The notes: generated by a model from the sequence alone, not told the origin. Shown: positions 15,595 through 24,493, counted from the first letter of the stretch. The stretch is DNA of 64,000 bases from Fibrobacter succinogenes (GCA_902791475.1 CADAWC010000008.1:29293-93292), one strand, 5' to 3'. Translations and numbers: made by a program.

Positions 15595-15896
15595 GTTTTA
15601 GGTTATAGGTTTTAGGAAAAGATTCACGTGCTTCGCACTTAGTAAAGGGCGGCAAAGCCGCGATTATGATTCTAATCCCTAACTCCTAACCCCTAATCCC
15701 TGACCACTAATCACTTATTTCGCCTTACATTTCTCTCGTCTTTGGATTATCGCTTCGCTTTAATCCCAAATGTTGACCTCGGTCATGCCAAAGCAAGCTT
15801 TGTCGCGACTCTCGGTCTATGCATTTGTCGTCTCTAATCCCCTTCTAATTACTAGCTACTAGCCACTAACCACTAATCTATTACTATATTCATTAC
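15595..15896. repeat. Gene-free 302 bp filled by composite heptad-repeat elements
   Basis: No gene is seen. From 15595 to about 15715 there is a left arm of TAGGTTT/TAGGTTA units, two GC hairpins (CACGTGCTTCGCAC and GGCGGCAAAGCCGC) and a right arm of degenerate CTAATCC, CTAACTC and CTAACCC units. This composite is homologous, in inverted orientation, to 53668-53790. From 15736 to 15890 lies a second degenerate stretch: TCTCTCG-type sequence on the left, CTAGCTA, CTAGCCA and CTAACCA heptads on the right. The promoter of the following six-gene operon must lie within or just after these elements; I cannot pick it out. Confidence 0.8.
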
Positions 15897-16745
15897 ATGA
15901 ATTTTACCAAGTTTAGCGCATTCTCCGCGCTCTCAACACTCTCTATTGCGTTAATGACCCTTTGTTCCTGCGAACGGAACGAAATCCATCTTTCTTTTAA
16001 CACGAAGACCGTTTCTCCGCAGACGTTCGTTCTCGAATCGACGCTGAATGCAAGCATCCCTGGCGATTCCATCAACGAACCCGAATCCATGCGGACCCAC
16101 GTGAATGTCCGCAGCACGATGAGCCTTCTCATGTCGTATGACGATGGCTCGGGCCGCTTTGAGATGAAAATCGATTCCGTCGATTACACAAGCGACAAGC
16201 GCTCCGTTGATGAATTCCGCAACATTGAAAAGTATTTATCCATTCAGAATTTCCAGTTCAAGCTTGATCACGATGGCATCATCACTGACCCGACTATTGA
16301 AAATGCGGTCGAAATGCCTTCCGAAGATGATCTGAATCTCATTCCGCTTTTCCTCAAGGCTCAGCCGCTTCTCCCCGAAAAGCCGGTCAAGCTTGGTGAA
16401 TCTTGGGAACGCCAGATGCCGATTTTCGGCAAGGGCAATAGCTCCACGACCGTTTATAAGACATTCACGCTGCAAGACGTTTTCCTCCAGGATGGCGTGC
16501 GCATGGCTAAAATCCACATGGGCGTGAAATACCTCGAACTCCCGGACACGACTTCGAATTTACAGCTGAAGAGTAGCGACTATGTCGTGGGCGATGGCAT
16601 GGTTCTCTTTGATGTCACTCATGGAATTATATCATCTGCCGAAATGAATCTTGTGGCAGTTATTGATGTACGCGACCTCGTTGCTGGCGATACGCTTCCG
16701 AGCATGAACGTCAATCAGAAAATCACCTTGAGGAACGTCCAATGA
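15897..16745 (+). CDS. Envelope lipoprotein of unknown function, first gene of the motor operon
   Basis: A 282-aa protein with a lipoprotein signal (lipobox LCSC, C25). The mature part is beta-rich and mostly polar. The segments KLGESWERQMPI and VTHGIISSAEMNL resemble those of DUF6263-like periplasmic lipoproteins, but only loosely. Its stop overlaps the next ATG by 4 bp (ATGA), so the two are translationally coupled. Sharing an operon with a proton-channel pair suggests it is the outer-membrane or periplasmic end of an envelope-spanning assembly; that is inference. Function not recognised. Confidence 0.75.
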   Translation: MNFTKFSAFSALSTLSIALMTLCSCERNEIHLSFNTKTVSPQTFVLESTLNASIPGDSINEPESMRTHVNVRSTMSLLMSYDDGSGRFEMKIDSVDYTSDKRSVDEFRNIEKYLSIQNFQFKLDHDGIITDPTIENAVEMPSEDDLNLIPLFLKAQPLLPEKPVKLGESWERQMPIFGKGNSSTTVYKTFTLQDVFLQDGVRMAKIHMGVKYLELPDTTSNLQLKSSDYVVGDGMVLFDVTHGIISSAEMNLVAVIDVRDLVAGDTLPSMNVNQKITLRNVQ

Positions 16746-17458
16746 AAAATTTAATCTGTTCCTCTCTTGTGGCCGTGGCGACTGTTGCTAGCGTGGCTGT
16801 CGCTTCGGGTATGCCGTTTCCGGTGGCCGAAAACAACAAGGTCTTTTTGCAAGAAAAGGATAGCCCTTACGTGCTCGAACAGAGCGTGGTTGTCGGCGCT
16901 ACGGATACGCTAGTCATTGAACCGGGCGTGACCGTTTTGATGGGCGAATTTGCAAAGCTCATGATCCAGGGCTCGGTAAAAATTGCGGGTACAAACGATA
17001 AACCCGTCGTCTTTAGCGGTGCCGATTCTGTGGCGAACTGGAATGGTTTCCACATCATGTCTAGCGCACAACCGTTTGAAATAAAGAACTTGACCGTCGA
17101 GAATGCGTTCCGCAATACGATTTTCCGTTCTAGCGGTACTCTCGAAAACGTCAATTTCTTCAATAACTATTATGGTCTCTGGGTCGATGAAAGCCCCAAT
17201 GTGACGCTTGCCCGTTGCACGTTTGCTCACAACCGTTATGCCTTGTCTGTGAGAGCAGGTCGTGTTGTTTCGAACGGTACAAGCATCTCCGAAAACGTCT
17301 ATGGACTTTATCTCGAAACCGAAGGCAAGCTCGATGGCGATACGGACTTGATTCGCAACAACCAGGAATCCGATATCCGCAGCGAAGCCGCTGATTTGAA
17401 GACGAGTAAAAAGCGCGTCCGCCGCAACGTGTGGCACAACATCGAAGCGCGTTTCTAA
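16742..17458 (+). CDS. Secreted right-handed beta-helix protein
   Basis: A 238-aa protein with a Sec signal (basic start, hydrophobic core, cleavage near VAVASG). From about residue 50 on it shows regular short turns: VVFSGADS, IKNLTVENA, LENVNFFNNYYGLWV, LARCTFAHNRYAL, NVYGLYLE. This is the pattern of NosD/pectate-lyase-type parallel beta-helices with NN turns. The C-terminus is basic (KKRVRRN). No catalytic set is visible, so a structural or glycan-binding role is more likely than lyase activity. It overlaps the lipoprotein gene by 4 bp and ends 9 bp before the next gene. Confidence 0.75.
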   Translation: MKNLICSSLVAVATVASVAVASGMPFPVAENNKVFLQEKDSPYVLEQSVVVGATDTLVIEPGVTVLMGEFAKLMIQGSVKIAGTNDKPVVFSGADSVANWNGFHIMSSAQPFEIKNLTVENAFRNTIFRSSGTLENVNFFNNYYGLWVDESPNVTLARCTFAHNRYALSVRAGRVVSNGTSISENVYGLYLETEGKLDGDTDLIRNNQESDIRSEAADLKTSKKRVRRNVWHNIEARF

Positions 17459-17467
17459 GAGGTAGTC

Positions 17468-18385
17468 GTGGAAGAAGCTTTCCGTAGAGCCATACGTAAG
17501 ATGACAGGGGCAAGCGTACGCTTGGCCGTGCGTCCGAATCGCTCGGCTATTGTCGCGACGCTTTCTCAGTCCATGATGGTCACGTGGTCGATTGCGCTCT
17601 TTGAACATCTCGATGCCATGCTCAACAATCCGGATGCAAACGTCGGCAGTTCCGAGCTCATCTCGTATAGCGAATCCGCCTGGAAACTTTGCGAATCGGG
17701 ATTCCCGCAGATTTTCAAGGATTGCGAAAAACTTTATAGCGAGTTCCGCGCCAAGTGGATCCAGCGTTTTTCGACCGATGAAGTCTTGCGACTCTTGCTT
17801 GAAGGCGGTGATTTCTTGGTCCATGACGAAGAAAAGGGCTGGGCTCTTACGGTCAAGAACAACAAGCAGGACATCAACAACTTTTATTCGGCGACGATCC
17901 ACTTGCTCGTGAGCGATGCCGAACCGTTGTTTGTGCGTATGCATGGTCGCGTGATGCAGTTGCAAGAAAAACTTTGCAAGTACTGGCTTTCTGAAAGTGC
18001 GGTGGACCCGGTGTCAAAGCTCTTGCCATGCCTCGAAGCTTCGCTTCGTGAAAAAGAAAACGCCATGGTGGTTTCGCTCCGTACGTCCTTGAATTCGCTT
18101 GCGAAAAAGCGTTTTGCGGCGGCGTTCGCCTCTAAAGGTCCTGTCCGTTACTATTCGTCCGCAATGTCCTGCGCTCGCAATGTGGGGCGCTACTGGAACC
18201 CGCATTACGCATACGAAAACTGCTTCCTTGCGTTTACGGATGATTTTTGTGATTACGCCCAAGGGCTTACGACTCAGGTTATCGAATGGTACCAGAGCAA
18301 ATGGTCCCTTTTCCTTCGCGGGTTCTCTCGCGGTCAGTTAAACTTGTTTGAAACAGTCGCTCCTTATCAAGCGCAGAATGTGTAG
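17468..18385 (+). CDS. Unknown soluble 305-aa protein upstream of the stator genes
   Basis: Starts at GTG 17468 with a GAGG site. No signal peptide or membrane segment; mostly alpha-helical by composition, with many aromatic and charged residues and no motif I recognise. It lies 7 bp upstream of the MotA/ZorA-like gene and 9 bp after the beta-helix gene, so co-expression is very likely. Cytoplasmic location and operon position make it a candidate partner of the long cytoplasmic tail of the channel protein. It is not similar, as far as I can read, to the ZorC, ZorD or ZorE effectors of Zorya. Confidence 0.7.
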   Translation: MEEAFRRAIRKMTGASVRLAVRPNRSAIVATLSQSMMVTWSIALFEHLDAMLNNPDANVGSSELISYSESAWKLCESGFPQIFKDCEKLYSEFRAKWIQRFSTDEVLRLLLEGGDFLVHDEEKGWALTVKNNKQDINNFYSATIHLLVSDAEPLFVRMHGRVMQLQEKLCKYWLSESAVDPVSKLLPCLEASLREKENAMVVSLRTSLNSLAKKRFAAAFASKGPVRYYSSAMSCARNVGRYWNPHYAYENCFLAFTDDFCDYAQGLTTQVIEWYQSKWSLFLRGFSRGQLNLFETVAPYQAQNV

Positions 18386-18392
18386 GTAAAAA

Positions 18393-20225
18393 ATGAAAAA
18401 TGCATTCAATACGATTCTTATTTTGACGGTGGTGGGTTTTGTAGCCCTTATCGCAGGCGCTCTCTACTTTGGCGCCCCGGCATTTGGCTGGATCATCATG
18501 ATTGCTATCATGGCTGTTTACTTGGTGGAGCAATTTTCTGCCATCCGCAAGATGAAGCAGATTATCGCCGAAGACGAAGTTATCGATTCTTGCGAAAAAG
18601 GGAACGCTTATCCGGAGCCGGGAACGGGCGTTGTCGCGAAGAGAATTGAACTTGCAAAGCGTCTGTTGCAAAAGAACATCCGCCTCGATTCTCCGATTGC
18701 CTTTGATGTACTTTCGTCGGAGTCTTCGATTCCGCTCAACCGCAGCGTGGGTTCGACGGTCATCCTCCTTGGCCTTATGGGTACGTTCTTCGGCCTTATG
18801 CAGTCTGTGGCAACCGCTGGTGGTGCGATTGACAATTCTACGACGCAGGGTACGCTCGATACGATCCAGGTGCTATTTCAGAACATGAAGGGCATTTTCG
18901 GTACTAGCCTTTGTGGTTTGTTTGCCGCCTTGATTTTGAGCGCAAGCCGCACGGTGCTCAGCTCCAAGCGCGATGAATTCATGGCGCACCTCGACACTTT
19001 CACGCTCGATATGCAAAAAGATGAAAGCGCAGAAGGCGTGATTGAAGAAGACAAGAACGAGCTTGAACGCCTCTTTGAATCTGTCGAAAAGAATTTGTCC
19101 GTAATCGCCTCTTCGGTCAAGGAAGGTTTGGCTGGTGTTGTTTCCATGGTTGGCGAAGAACTCTCCGCTATGACCTCGAAGCTGAATCAGGATGTTTCTT
19201 CTTCTATCAAGACAGTCAATGATTCTCTCGCTGGTGCTGTGGCGAATATGAACGAATCAACGCAGAAGTTTGGCGAGCTTGTTGGCGCTTCTGTGACGAA
19301 CGCTTTCAGCCCGATCAATGAAAATATCGGTGCGCTCTCCAAGTCTGTTGAGGCTATCCCGTCGAAGCTTGACGATAAACTCAATGGTATTTCTGCTGCT
19401 TTGAACGCAAGTCTTGATGGTCTTTCTGCCGGTGTCAAGAGCTCGCTCGACGGTGTGGCTTCTGACGTCAAGGCTGGCCTTGATGGCGTTGCATCCGATG
19501 TTAAGGCTGGCCTTCAGGATGTGGCGAAGGGCACGATGGATGTGGCATACCTTACAAAGGATGCAATGGACGAAGCATCTAAGAGCATTGGTGATTCCGT
19601 TGCTGAACAGGTCAAGCAGTCGGGCGAACAGTGGGCAGACTTTATGCAGCGCCTCGAAGACAAGACGACTGCCAACGTGGATTCCCAGCGCGAAGGTCTC
19701 GAAACGCTCAAGAACGTGGCACTCCAGGTTGCTGAAAAGGCGCAGGCTGGTTCTGCAGAACTTTCTCAGAATGTCTCCGAAAAGCTCGGCGCCCTTTCTT
19801 CTGACATTCTCGGCGCATTCCAGAAGCTTTCCGAAACATCTTCTGTGCTTCTCGAAGCGCAAAAGGCTCTCACCGAAAGCATCGACAATCGCGTGATCAA
19901 GGAAAAAGAAGCTACGGACGCTCTTGGCGGAAACATCGTGGAAACCGCAGAACTTATGCGCGTGAACCAGTCCGAACTCAGCGCCAACCTCGAAATGCTG
20001 CGTAGCGGCCTCGAAACGATTCTCGAAAAGCTCTCCGGCGATACCGCAGAACACGAAGAAGAAGACAACTTTATTGAACATCTCAACCAGTCTCTCGAAG
20101 CCTTCCATGAACGCGCCAGCGAAGTGCTCATGGAAAATGCAGTCAAGACTCAGGAAATCTTGCTCGAAGTTCTCGAACAGACACAGCGTTCTGCAATCCC
20201 CGCTCAACCTAAAGCTGAAGGTTAA
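18393..20225 (+). CDS. MotA/TolQ/ZorA-like proton channel subunit with a 400-residue helical tail
   Basis: A 610-aa protein. Hydrophobic segments are at about residues 8-28, 31-48, 119-140 and 168-188. The last two carry the MotA/ExbB pattern STVILLGLMGTFFGLM and GIFGTSLCGLFAALIL. From residue 210 to 610 it is a soluble, nearly continuous helical region with 11-residue repeats (DGVASDVKAGL three times at about 345-375) and heptad-like stretches. A short channel followed by a very long cytoplasmic tail is the layout of ZorA, and unlike TolQ or MotA. It should assemble as the pentamer around the dimeric next protein and use ion flow to turn or pull. Link to phage defence is unproven because no Zorya effector is present. 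Confidence 0.8.
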   Translation: MKNAFNTILILTVVGFVALIAGALYFGAPAFGWIIMIAIMAVYLVEQFSAIRKMKQIIAEDEVIDSCEKGNAYPEPGTGVVAKRIELAKRLLQKNIRLDSPIAFDVLSSESSIPLNRSVGSTVILLGLMGTFFGLMQSVATAGGAIDNSTTQGTLDTIQVLFQNMKGIFGTSLCGLFAALILSASRTVLSSKRDEFMAHLDTFTLDMQKDESAEGVIEEDKNELERLFESVEKNLSVIASSVKEGLAGVVSMVGEELSAMTSKLNQDVSSSIKTVNDSLAGAVANMNESTQKFGELVGASVTNAFSPINENIGALSKSVEAIPSKLDDKLNGISAALNASLDGLSAGVKSSLDGVASDVKAGLDGVASDVKAGLQDVAKGTMDVAYLTKDAMDEASKSIGDSVAEQVKQSGEQWADFMQRLEDKTTANVDSQREGLETLKNVALQVAEKAQAGSAELSQNVSEKLGALSSDILGAFQKLSETSSVLLEAQKALTESIDNRVIKEKEATDALGGNIVETAELMRVNQSELSANLEMLRSGLETILEKLSGDTAEHEEEDNFIEHLNQSLEAFHERASEVLMENAVKTQEILLEVLEQTQRSAIPAQPKAEG

Positions 20226-20227
20226 TC

Positions 20228-20878
20228 ATGCGTCGCAATAGAGACGAAAATAGCAATCCATGGATGGCGTACACGGACTTGGGCGTGGCCCTCGTTTCGC
20301 TCTTTATCCTTGCGTTTGTGGCGATGGCGACCCTCAAGGAACAAAAAGCGGAAGACTTGACGCGTACCGAAGAAGAAGTGCTTAGCTGCCAGGAACAGAT
20401 GCGTAAGATTGCGGCAGAACGCAATGCGCTTTTGTCCAAGAGCTTGCAGACTTCCATTGAAGCTGGCCTTATCGCGCTCGAAGATGGCAAAATCCAGATT
20501 CAGGCGAGCTTCCTTTTCCCGATTAACGGCGCAAACCTTACCAAGGAAGGCGAGGGCGTGATTCGCGGAATCAGCAAGGGTCTTTTGGAAGCTCTTGATT
20601 CTACGGACGTGATCATGGTGAGTGGCTTTACGGACGACATTCCGTTTAGCGGCTCGACATCCTATACGAACTGGAACCTTTCTACGGAACGTGCCGTGAA
20701 CGTGGTCAAGATGCTCGTGAAAATGGGCTTCCCGCCCGATAGGCTCTTTGCCGCAGGCTTTGGCGAACACCGCCCGAAGTACCCGAACGATAGCGAAGAA
20801 CATCGCCGTTTGAACCGTCGCGTGGAAATCGGTGTGACTCCGCTCCAGTCCAACAAAACAGCTGAGGTGACGCCCTAA
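20228..20878 (+). CDS. MotB/ZorB-like stator partner with OmpA peptidoglycan-binding domain
   Basis: A 216-aa protein with one N-terminal membrane segment (residues 13-33), PWMAYTDLGVALVSLFILAF, in which D17 occupies the place of the essential proton-carrying Asp of MotB. A helical linker follows, then an OmpA/MotB domain (about 85-210): FLFPINGANLT, VSGFTDDIPF, NWNLSTERAVNVV, GFGEHRPK and the EHRRLNRRVEI motif that contacts peptidoglycan. It starts 2 bp after the channel gene and overlaps the next gene by 1 bp. Together with the preceding protein it forms a complete ion-driven stator anchored in the cell wall. No flagellar genes are nearby. Confidence 0.88.
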   Translation: MRRNRDENSNPWMAYTDLGVALVSLFILAFVAMATLKEQKAEDLTRTEEEVLSCQEQMRKIAAERNALLSKSLQTSIEAGLIALEDGKIQIQASFLFPINGANLTKEGEGVIRGISKGLLEALDSTDVIMVSGFTDDIPFSGSTSYTNWNLSTERAVNVVKMLVKMGFPPDRLFAAGFGEHRPKYPNDSEEHRRLNRRVEIGVTPLQSNKTAEVTP

Positions 20879-21543
20879 TGGAAGAGCTCACCGAAAAACT
20901 GTCCGAAATCAAGGCTAGCATAGATGCCATTCGCAAGACTGGCAAACTTTCGCATTGGCGGATGGTTTATGCGGATACGCTTTACACGCGTGCCCAGGAA
21001 TATGTGGCGGTGGACCGTTATCCCGAGGCAAAACTAGTCGCGCAAAAGCTGGACCGCTGGATTCAAGCCCACAAGCCCGCTCTCGAGACAAACACGGGGG
21101 ATGTGCGCCCGCCGATGATCTTCTGGAATGCGGACTTGCTGAACAACATTGTGAAGCGCATCCGTTCAACGCTCGATGCAAAGAAAATGCTTGTGCCGGC
21201 AACCGAACGCGATTCCATCAATCGCCGTTTGAACGTAGTCGAAGAATGGATCCAGAAAGGTGAATTCCTTGTCGCGCACGATGAGCTTTTGGCCCTCCGC
21301 AGTGCCTTGATTGCTCGCCTCCGCCGCAGTTACCGCGCCCGCATTGTCGCTTCGTCTGCGTACAGTGGTGGATACGTCCAGCCGGCCGGTTCGACCGTGG
21401 GCCTTTACAACTCGCTCCATACGCTCGAGGAAACGTTCCACATCGTTGGCGAACACGATCCGATTTGGATCGAAGACTTCCTCGAAATTTACAACGATTT
21501 GTTTAGAATTGTAGACAGACTAGTTCCGCAAGACAAAAAATAA
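20878..21543 (+). CDS. Unknown soluble 221-aa protein, last gene of the motor operon
   Basis: The ATG overlaps the stop of the MotB-like gene (TAATG). No signal or membrane segment. Predicted mainly helical, with a charged start (MEELTEKLSEIKASIDAIRK), an Arg-rich centre (IARLRRSYRARIV) and a Tyr/Gly-rich loop (SSAYSGGYVQPAGS). No recognised family. Tight coupling to the stator pair argues for a cytoplasmic partner of the motor rather than an independent function. What it does is unknown. Confidence 0.7.
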   Translation: MEELTEKLSEIKASIDAIRKTGKLSHWRMVYADTLYTRAQEYVAVDRYPEAKLVAQKLDRWIQAHKPALETNTGDVRPPMIFWNADLLNNIVKRIRSTLDAKKMLVPATERDSINRRLNVVEEWIQKGEFLVAHDELLALRSALIARLRRSYRARIVASSAYSGGYVQPAGSTVGLYNSLHTLEETFHIVGEHDPIWIEDFLEIYNDLFRIVDRLVPQDKK

Positions 21544-21584
21544 TATACATTTATCTGTGTAAACAACGTTAAAAGGGGTTCTTT

Positions 21585-22883
21585 ATGAAGCTGAAGAATT
21601 ATTTTCTGTTAGCCGCATCTGTTGCTGTTGGTGGTCTTGTAGGTTGCTCTCCTGCTGATGAACATGTTTTAAAGAGTGTTGAACGTCCTGCTGAAATTAA
21701 GGACGGCAAGCTTATAGACAGTCGTGATGGCAATGAATATAGTGTTACTTTGATTGATGGCCTCTATTGGATGGCGGAGAACCTTCGTTATGCCGATTCT
21801 ACGAGCATGAAGAATCTCAAGGGCAATTCCTGGTGCCATGAAGACGACAAAAAATGTACCAAGTACGGTCGCCTTTATTCTTGGACTGCGGCAATGGATT
21901 TGGATAAAAAGTTCCTTTCAACGTATGGTGGGCGAGACAATGGTAACAATACGCAAGGCATCTGCCCTGCGGGGTGGCATTTGCCGAGTCCGTCTGAATG
22001 GCAGAATTTGATGCAGTATGTGGATTTGAACAACAATGGGGAAGGATCTGGCACAAGTTTGAAGTCTACTAAAACATGGGATGAATCTGACAAGGTGCCT
22101 GCTCCGACGAACCGCTTTGGCTTTAACGCATTGGCTTCTGGGCGCCGCAATAACGATGGAGAAACATTCCTCAGCACTGGTCAAATTGCTTTCTTCTGGT
22201 CTTCATCGGAAAAAGATGCGGGAACGGCTTACGGCTTGCAGCTTCGCCACGATGTTGAATTATTGCAGGAAGGCAATTTTTATAAAGACCATGGTTTGTC
22301 CGTTCGTTGTGTTGTGAGTCTTTATAATGCGCGAGTCACGGGAGCGCTTGATTCTTCGTTCATAGAAGAAATGCCGCATAACTATGGTACTCTGAAAATC
22401 GATGGCCAGTCTTATAGAACTGTTGAAATTAAAGGAGTTACTTGGATGGCTGACAACATGAATTTGGATGTCAAGGGAAGCCATTGCTATAATGACGACC
22501 AGGAAAACTGCAAAAAATTCGGTCGACTTTATACTTATGAAGCCGCCAAGACCGTTTGTCCAGAAGGTTGGATGTTACCGTCTTCATCGATCTTCAAGAG
22601 CTTGGCTGGGTCCGCTTTTTCGAGTAACCATTTGCGTTCTACAACAACCTGGAGCGACAAGGCTTCTAGAGGTCTCAATTCTTGGGGCTTTGATGCCAAG
22701 GCGGCTGGCGGGCGCGAAAGCAGTGGTTACTTTGACTTGAAGACAAGCGCTTACTTCTGGCTTTCGGATGCTGCTGAAGGAAATAACGCTTTAGCGGCAT
22801 GGATCAATTACTATAGCATACCTAGTGCAGTCCTCCGCAGCACTTCAGATGAATTCTCCGTCCGATGCATAAAGTTTGAATAA
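21585..22883 (+). CDS. Lipoprotein with two FISUMP domains
   Basis: A 432-aa protein with lipobox GLVGC (C21) and two FISUMP domains (about 45-250 and 265-432). Each repeats the hallmarks: WMAENLRY or WMADNMNL, GRLYSWTAA or GRLYTYEAA, CPAGWHLPS or CPEGWMLPS, FGFNALASGRR or WGFDAKAAGGRE, FFWSSSE or YFWLSD, and a final SVRCV or SVRCI. FISUMP stands for the major paralogous domain of Fibrobacter succinogenes, so this gene is the best single indicator of lineage. Function is unknown; a surface-exposed binding role is often assumed. It has an AAGGGG ribosome site and a strong terminator, so it probably forms its own unit although it follows the motor operon by only 41 bp. Confidence 0.93.
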   Translation: MKLKNYFLLAASVAVGGLVGCSPADEHVLKSVERPAEIKDGKLIDSRDGNEYSVTLIDGLYWMAENLRYADSTSMKNLKGNSWCHEDDKKCTKYGRLYSWTAAMDLDKKFLSTYGGRDNGNNTQGICPAGWHLPSPSEWQNLMQYVDLNNNGEGSGTSLKSTKTWDESDKVPAPTNRFGFNALASGRRNNDGETFLSTGQIAFFWSSSEKDAGTAYGLQLRHDVELLQEGNFYKDHGLSVRCVVSLYNARVTGALDSSFIEEMPHNYGTLKIDGQSYRTVEIKGVTWMADNMNLDVKGSHCYNDDQENCKKFGRLYTYEAAKTVCPEGWMLPSSSIFKSLAGSAFSSNHLRSTTTWSDKASRGLNSWGFDAKAAGGRESSGYFDLKTSAYFWLSDAAEGNNALAAWINYYSIPSAVLRSTSDEFSVRCIKFE

Positions 22884-22911
22884 CGTTTTGATGGAATAAT
22901 GGTTATTGCAA

Positions 22912-22942
22912 AAATGCCGTGCACTTGAATGCACGGCATTTT
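22912..22942 (+). terminator. Terminator of the FISUMP gene
   Basis: A perfect 12-bp stem AAATGCCGTGCA/TGCACGGCATTT with loop CTTGAA lies 29 bp after the stop. It is flanked by A on the left and T on the right, so it may act in both directions. Confidence 0.85.
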
Positions 22943-22954
22943 CACATTTGTAAT

Positions 22955-23052
22955 GTCACCCCGGATTTGTACAAGTACAAAGCCCTTCGGCTCAGCTATG
23001 AAAATGCAAGTATTTTCGCAGCGTTCGCCTTGGTTGCTTTTATTCCGGGGTC
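22955..23052 (+). repeat. 98-bp repeat, copy 1
   Basis: Ends are GTCACCCCGGA and TTCCGGGGTC. It matches the reverse complement of 46512-46609 over the full 98 bp with about six mismatches by eye. A 25-bp form with the same ends and no interior is at 42938-42962. The inside carries CCCTTCGGCTCAGCTATGA. Confidence 0.9.
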
Positions 23053-23070
23053 GCCATTTTTCGGAGGCAA

Positions 23071-24474
23071 TTACTTCTTGAGCTTCTTGAGGAGTGCGGC
23101 TGCCTTCGTGAACTGCTGTTTTACGGACTTCGGGCCCGTACCGCCTTCGATGTTGCGCTTGCTGATACTGTATTCGAACGTAAGCGTCTTCTTCATCTTG
23201 GCGACGTCCGGGACGCCTGCGGCGGCCCAAGCCTCGTCGGAAAGTTCCGTAAACTGCTTGCCCTGGCGTGCTGCATCACCGACGAGGCTTCCCACGACGT
23301 GGTGGGCGTCGCGGAACGGAACGCCTGCTTCCACGAGCAAGTCGGCGAGGTCTGTTGCGAGGAGCGCCGGGAGCATCTTGGCGTGCATCGTCTCGAAGTT
23401 GAAACGAGCCGTTTCCAAAGCTTCCTTCATCACGCGGAGAATCACCTTCACGTTGTGGACGCTATCGAATACCGGTTCCTTGTCTTCTTGCAAGTCGCGG
23501 CTGTAGCTGAGCGGAGCGCCCTTCACGAGTGTGTAAAGTGCAGAAAAGTTTCCGAGCATACGGCCAGACTTTCCGCGGATGAGTTCCATGGAGTCCGGAT
23601 TCTTCTTCTGCGGCATCATCGAAGAACCGCTGGAAAATGCGTCGTGCAACGTGAGGAATCCAAATTCGCAAGAGCTCCAGTTCACAAAGTCTTCGGCGTA
23701 GCGGCTCATCGTGTTCGCGATAATCGCAAGATCGGCTTCGAATTCGAGCATCATGTCGCGATGGCTTACGGCGTCAATGCTGTTCGGGCTCACGTCCTTA
23801 AAGCCAAGGGCTTCGGCAACGAGAGCGCGGTGGTACGGAAATGCTGAACCAGCCATGGCGCCACTGCCGAGCGGAAGCTGGCTGTGCAATTCCAAGAAGT
23901 TGTCGAGACGTTTCACGTCACGGCTCACGGCAAAGAACATGCTCATGAGGTAATGGCTAAAGTAAATCGGCTGGGCCTGCTGCAAGTGCGTATAGCCCGG
24001 CATCATTTTGCCGAAGTACTTCTTGGAAAGGTCCAAAACCGTTTCCATAAGATCTACTTCAAGGGCGCGGATTTCTGCAGCGCGGTGACGCATGTAAAGC
24101 TTGAAGTCCGTGCAGACCTGGTCATTGCGGCTGCGGCCGGTGTGAATCTTTTTGCCGAGAGCACCGATGCGTTCGGTGAGCACGCGTTCCACGGCCATGT
24201 GGATGTCTTCGTCGCTATCGCACCAGAGATTTTTGCCGGCGTGGTAGTCGTCGAGGATGCTCTTTAATCCATCGCAAATTTTCTTGTAGTCGGCCTTGGA
24301 AAGTACACCCGATTCCACGAGACCCTTGCCATGTCCGATGCTCCCTTCGATATCTTCTTCGATGAGTTCTGCATCAAACTGCAAGCTGAAACTTAAATCG
24401 ACCATGCTCTGGGCCATGCCGCTAGCAAAACGACCTGTCCACATGTTAGTCTGGGTATCTTTCTTCTTAGCCAT
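23071..24474 (-). CDS. argH: Argininosuccinate lyase
   Basis: ArgH cleaves argininosuccinate to arginine and fumarate. The start MAKKKDTQTNMWTGRF and the motifs HTGRSRNDQ, PGYTHLQ, LGSGAMAGSAFP and the fumarase-superfamily signature SSMMPQKKNPD are present. Length is 467 aa, as usual. A GAGG site lies before the chosen ATG at 24474. It is read after a small lipoprotein gene on the same strand but is separated from it by a terminator hairpin, so it may have its own promoter in the short gap or be expressed by read-through. Confidence 0.96.
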   Translation of the reverse strand: MAKKKDTQTNMWTGRFASGMAQSMVDLSFSLQFDAELIEEDIEGSIGHGKGLVESGVLSKADYKKICDGLKSILDDYHAGKNLWCDSDEDIHMAVERVLTERIGALGKKIHTGRSRNDQVCTDFKLYMRHRAAEIRALEVDLMETVLDLSKKYFGKMMPGYTHLQQAQPIYFSHYLMSMFFAVSRDVKRLDNFLELHSQLPLGSGAMAGSAFPYHRALVAEALGFKDVSPNSIDAVSHRDMMLEFEADLAIIANTMSRYAEDFVNWSSCEFGFLTLHDAFSSGSSMMPQKKNPDSMELIRGKSGRMLGNFSALYTLVKGAPLSYSRDLQEDKEPVFDSVHNVKVILRVMKEALETARFNFETMHAKMLPALLATDLADLLVEAGVPFRDAHHVVGSLVGDAARQGKQFTELSDEAWAAAGVPDVAKMKKTLTFEYSISKRNIEGGTGPKSVKQQFTKAAALLKKLKK

Positions 24475-24493
24475 TGTAAACCTCAAATAAAAA

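Noticed and set aside
16742..17458. Pectate lyase
   Set aside because: The beta-helix pattern is there, but no cluster of Asp/Arg/Lys catalytic residues of pectate lyases could be seen.
15897..21543. A complete Zorya phage-defence system
   Set aside because: Only ZorA-like and ZorB-like proteins are recognisable. No SNF2 helicase, HNH nuclease or ZorC-like gene is present, and the lipoprotein and beta-helix genes are foreign to Zorya. Reported as a Zorya-like stator only.
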